Origin: Dyella nitratireducens
Lineage (GTDB): Bacteria; Pseudomonadota; Gammaproteobacteria; Xanthomonadales; Rhodanobacteraceae
Assembly: GCF_014642835.1 (NCBI RefSeq)
Contig: NZ_BMJA01000001.1
Location: 723,115-787,114, forward strand
DNA length: 64,000 nt
Direction of reading: 5' to 3'
Position numbers and translations under genes: made by a program. Below, in pieces: positions 63,369 through 64,000 of this stretch (position 1 is the first letter of the stretch; each line of letters opens with the position of its first letter). The notes beneath the pieces are model-generated. The model saw only the letters and a program-made list of their open reading frames with translations, was not told the DNA's origin and did no database searches.

Positions 63369-63443
63369 GCGCGTCATGCGGGTGACTCGAATCTCAGCCA
63401 TACAGGCTTCGCGATGCACCCGCCATCATTCCTATAGAGAAGA

Positions 63444-63519
<76 letters not shown>

Positions 63520-63570
63520 ACGGAGTTAAAACTTACGGGACCCGGTACTGGAGCCAGGCACTCGAAAGAC

Positions 63571-63588
63571 ATTGGGGCAGTGCCCAAT
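63571..63588 (-). terminator. Hairpin in the tRNA-Trp/tuf spacer, possible tuf terminator
   Basis: ATTGGG / CCCAAT with a 6-nt loop, followed on the minus strand by GTCTTTC. It lies 43 nt past the stop of the second tuf copy and before tRNA-Trp. If the tRNA is co-transcribed with tuf, this may be a processing site rather than a terminator. The same spacer holds two GAGTCCCG repeats. Confidence 0.4.
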
Positions 63589-63631
63589 CTTTCCGAGTCC
63601 CGAGTTCCAGTCTCGAGTCCCGCCGATGATA

Positions 63632-64000
63632 TTACTTGGTGATCTTGGCGACGACGCCAGCACCCACCGTGCGGCCACCTTCGCGGATCGCGAAGCGCAG
63701 ACCTTCGGTCATCGCGATCGGCGAGATCAGCGTGACCTTCATCTTCACGTTGTCGCCCGGCATCACCATCTCCACGCCTTCCGGCAGCTCCACCGCGCCG
63801 GTCACGTCCGTCGTACGGAAGTAGAACTGCGGACGGTAGCCCTTGAAGAACGGGGTATGACGGCCACCCTCTTCCTTCGACAGTACATACACCTCGGCCT
63901 CGAAGTCGGTGTGCGGGGTGATCGAACCCGGCTTGGCCAACACCTGACCACGCTCCACGTCTTCACGCTTCGTGCCGCGCAGCAGCAGACCCACGTTGTC
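63632..64000 (-). CDS. tuf: Elongation factor Tu, second copy (5' part runs off window)
   Basis: The last 122 codons of a second EF-Tu gene plus stop; the start lies beyond the right edge. The visible residues ([18 protein letters not shown] through the terminal [10 protein letters not shown]) are identical to those of the copy at 46750. At the nucleotide level the 369 shared positions differ at six sites, all synonymous, a pattern expected from gene conversion between duplicate tuf genes. Confidence 0.97.
   Translation of the reverse strand, partial: DNVGLLLRGTKREDVERGQVLAKPGSITPHTDFEAEVYVLSKEEGGRHTPFFKGYRPQFYFRTTDVTGAVELPEGVEMVMPGDNVKMKVTLISPIAMTEGLRFAIREGGRTVGAGVVAKITK

Overview
The window looks like a chromosome segment from a gammaproteobacterium of the order Xanthomonadales, most likely family Rhodanobacteraceae (Dyella/Rhodanobacter/Luteibacter-like). 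This is inferred from high-GC codon use, the class II DAHP synthase, the rng-yhdP-tldD / darP / pmbA neighbourhood and the wording of the ribosomal proteins. No database search was possible.

Layout. (1) 1-4,755: the left edge cuts a type VI secretion cluster read on the minus strand: tssB-tssC (joined in one reading frame), hcp, tssE, tssF. A sigma-54-like -24/-12 element lies upstream. (2) 5,056-13,441: housekeeping and accessory genes. These are a NYN-domain protein, tilS, a decayed cytochrome P450 fragment, two convergent major-facilitator transporters (one with a palindromic operator inside its promoter), xseB, a DUF4870 protein, pmbA, a DUF1653 protein and darP. REP-like palindromes built on GTTGGGGT/ACCCCAAC are scattered between them. 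(3) 13,442-21,023: tldD-yhdP-rng on the minus strand, then mug on the plus strand. (4) 21,207-30,327: an accessory block with an RND efflux pump and its adaptor behind a TetR-type palindrome, two c-type cytochromes, a secreted amidase and a subclass B3 metallo-beta-lactamase. (5) 30,344-32,217: class II DAHP synthase and dsbB.

(6) 32,366-64,000: the long conserved transcription/translation superoperon, all on the minus strand. In transcription order it reads tuf (partial), tRNA-Trp, secE, nusG, rplK-rplA, rplJ-rplL, rpoB-rpoC, rpsL-rpsG-fusA-tuf, the S10 operon (rpsJ to rpsQ), the spc operon (rplN to secY) and the alpha operon (rpsM-rpsK-rpsD-rpoA-rplQ). Three good sigma-70-type promoters can be read upstream of rpsJ, rpsL and rplK; hairpin leaders, including an L10-type leader, mark the regulatory spacers.

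Most notable: the rpsL reading frame is only 91 codons and lacks exactly 99 nt covering the most conserved loop of S12; TssB and TssC are fused through an Ala-rich linker of about 135 residues; the rpoA-rplQ spacer holds a diverged tandem duplication in which the hairpins, rather than the primary sequence, are kept; and a perfect 20-bp palindrome sits between the -35 and -10 boxes of one transporter promoter.
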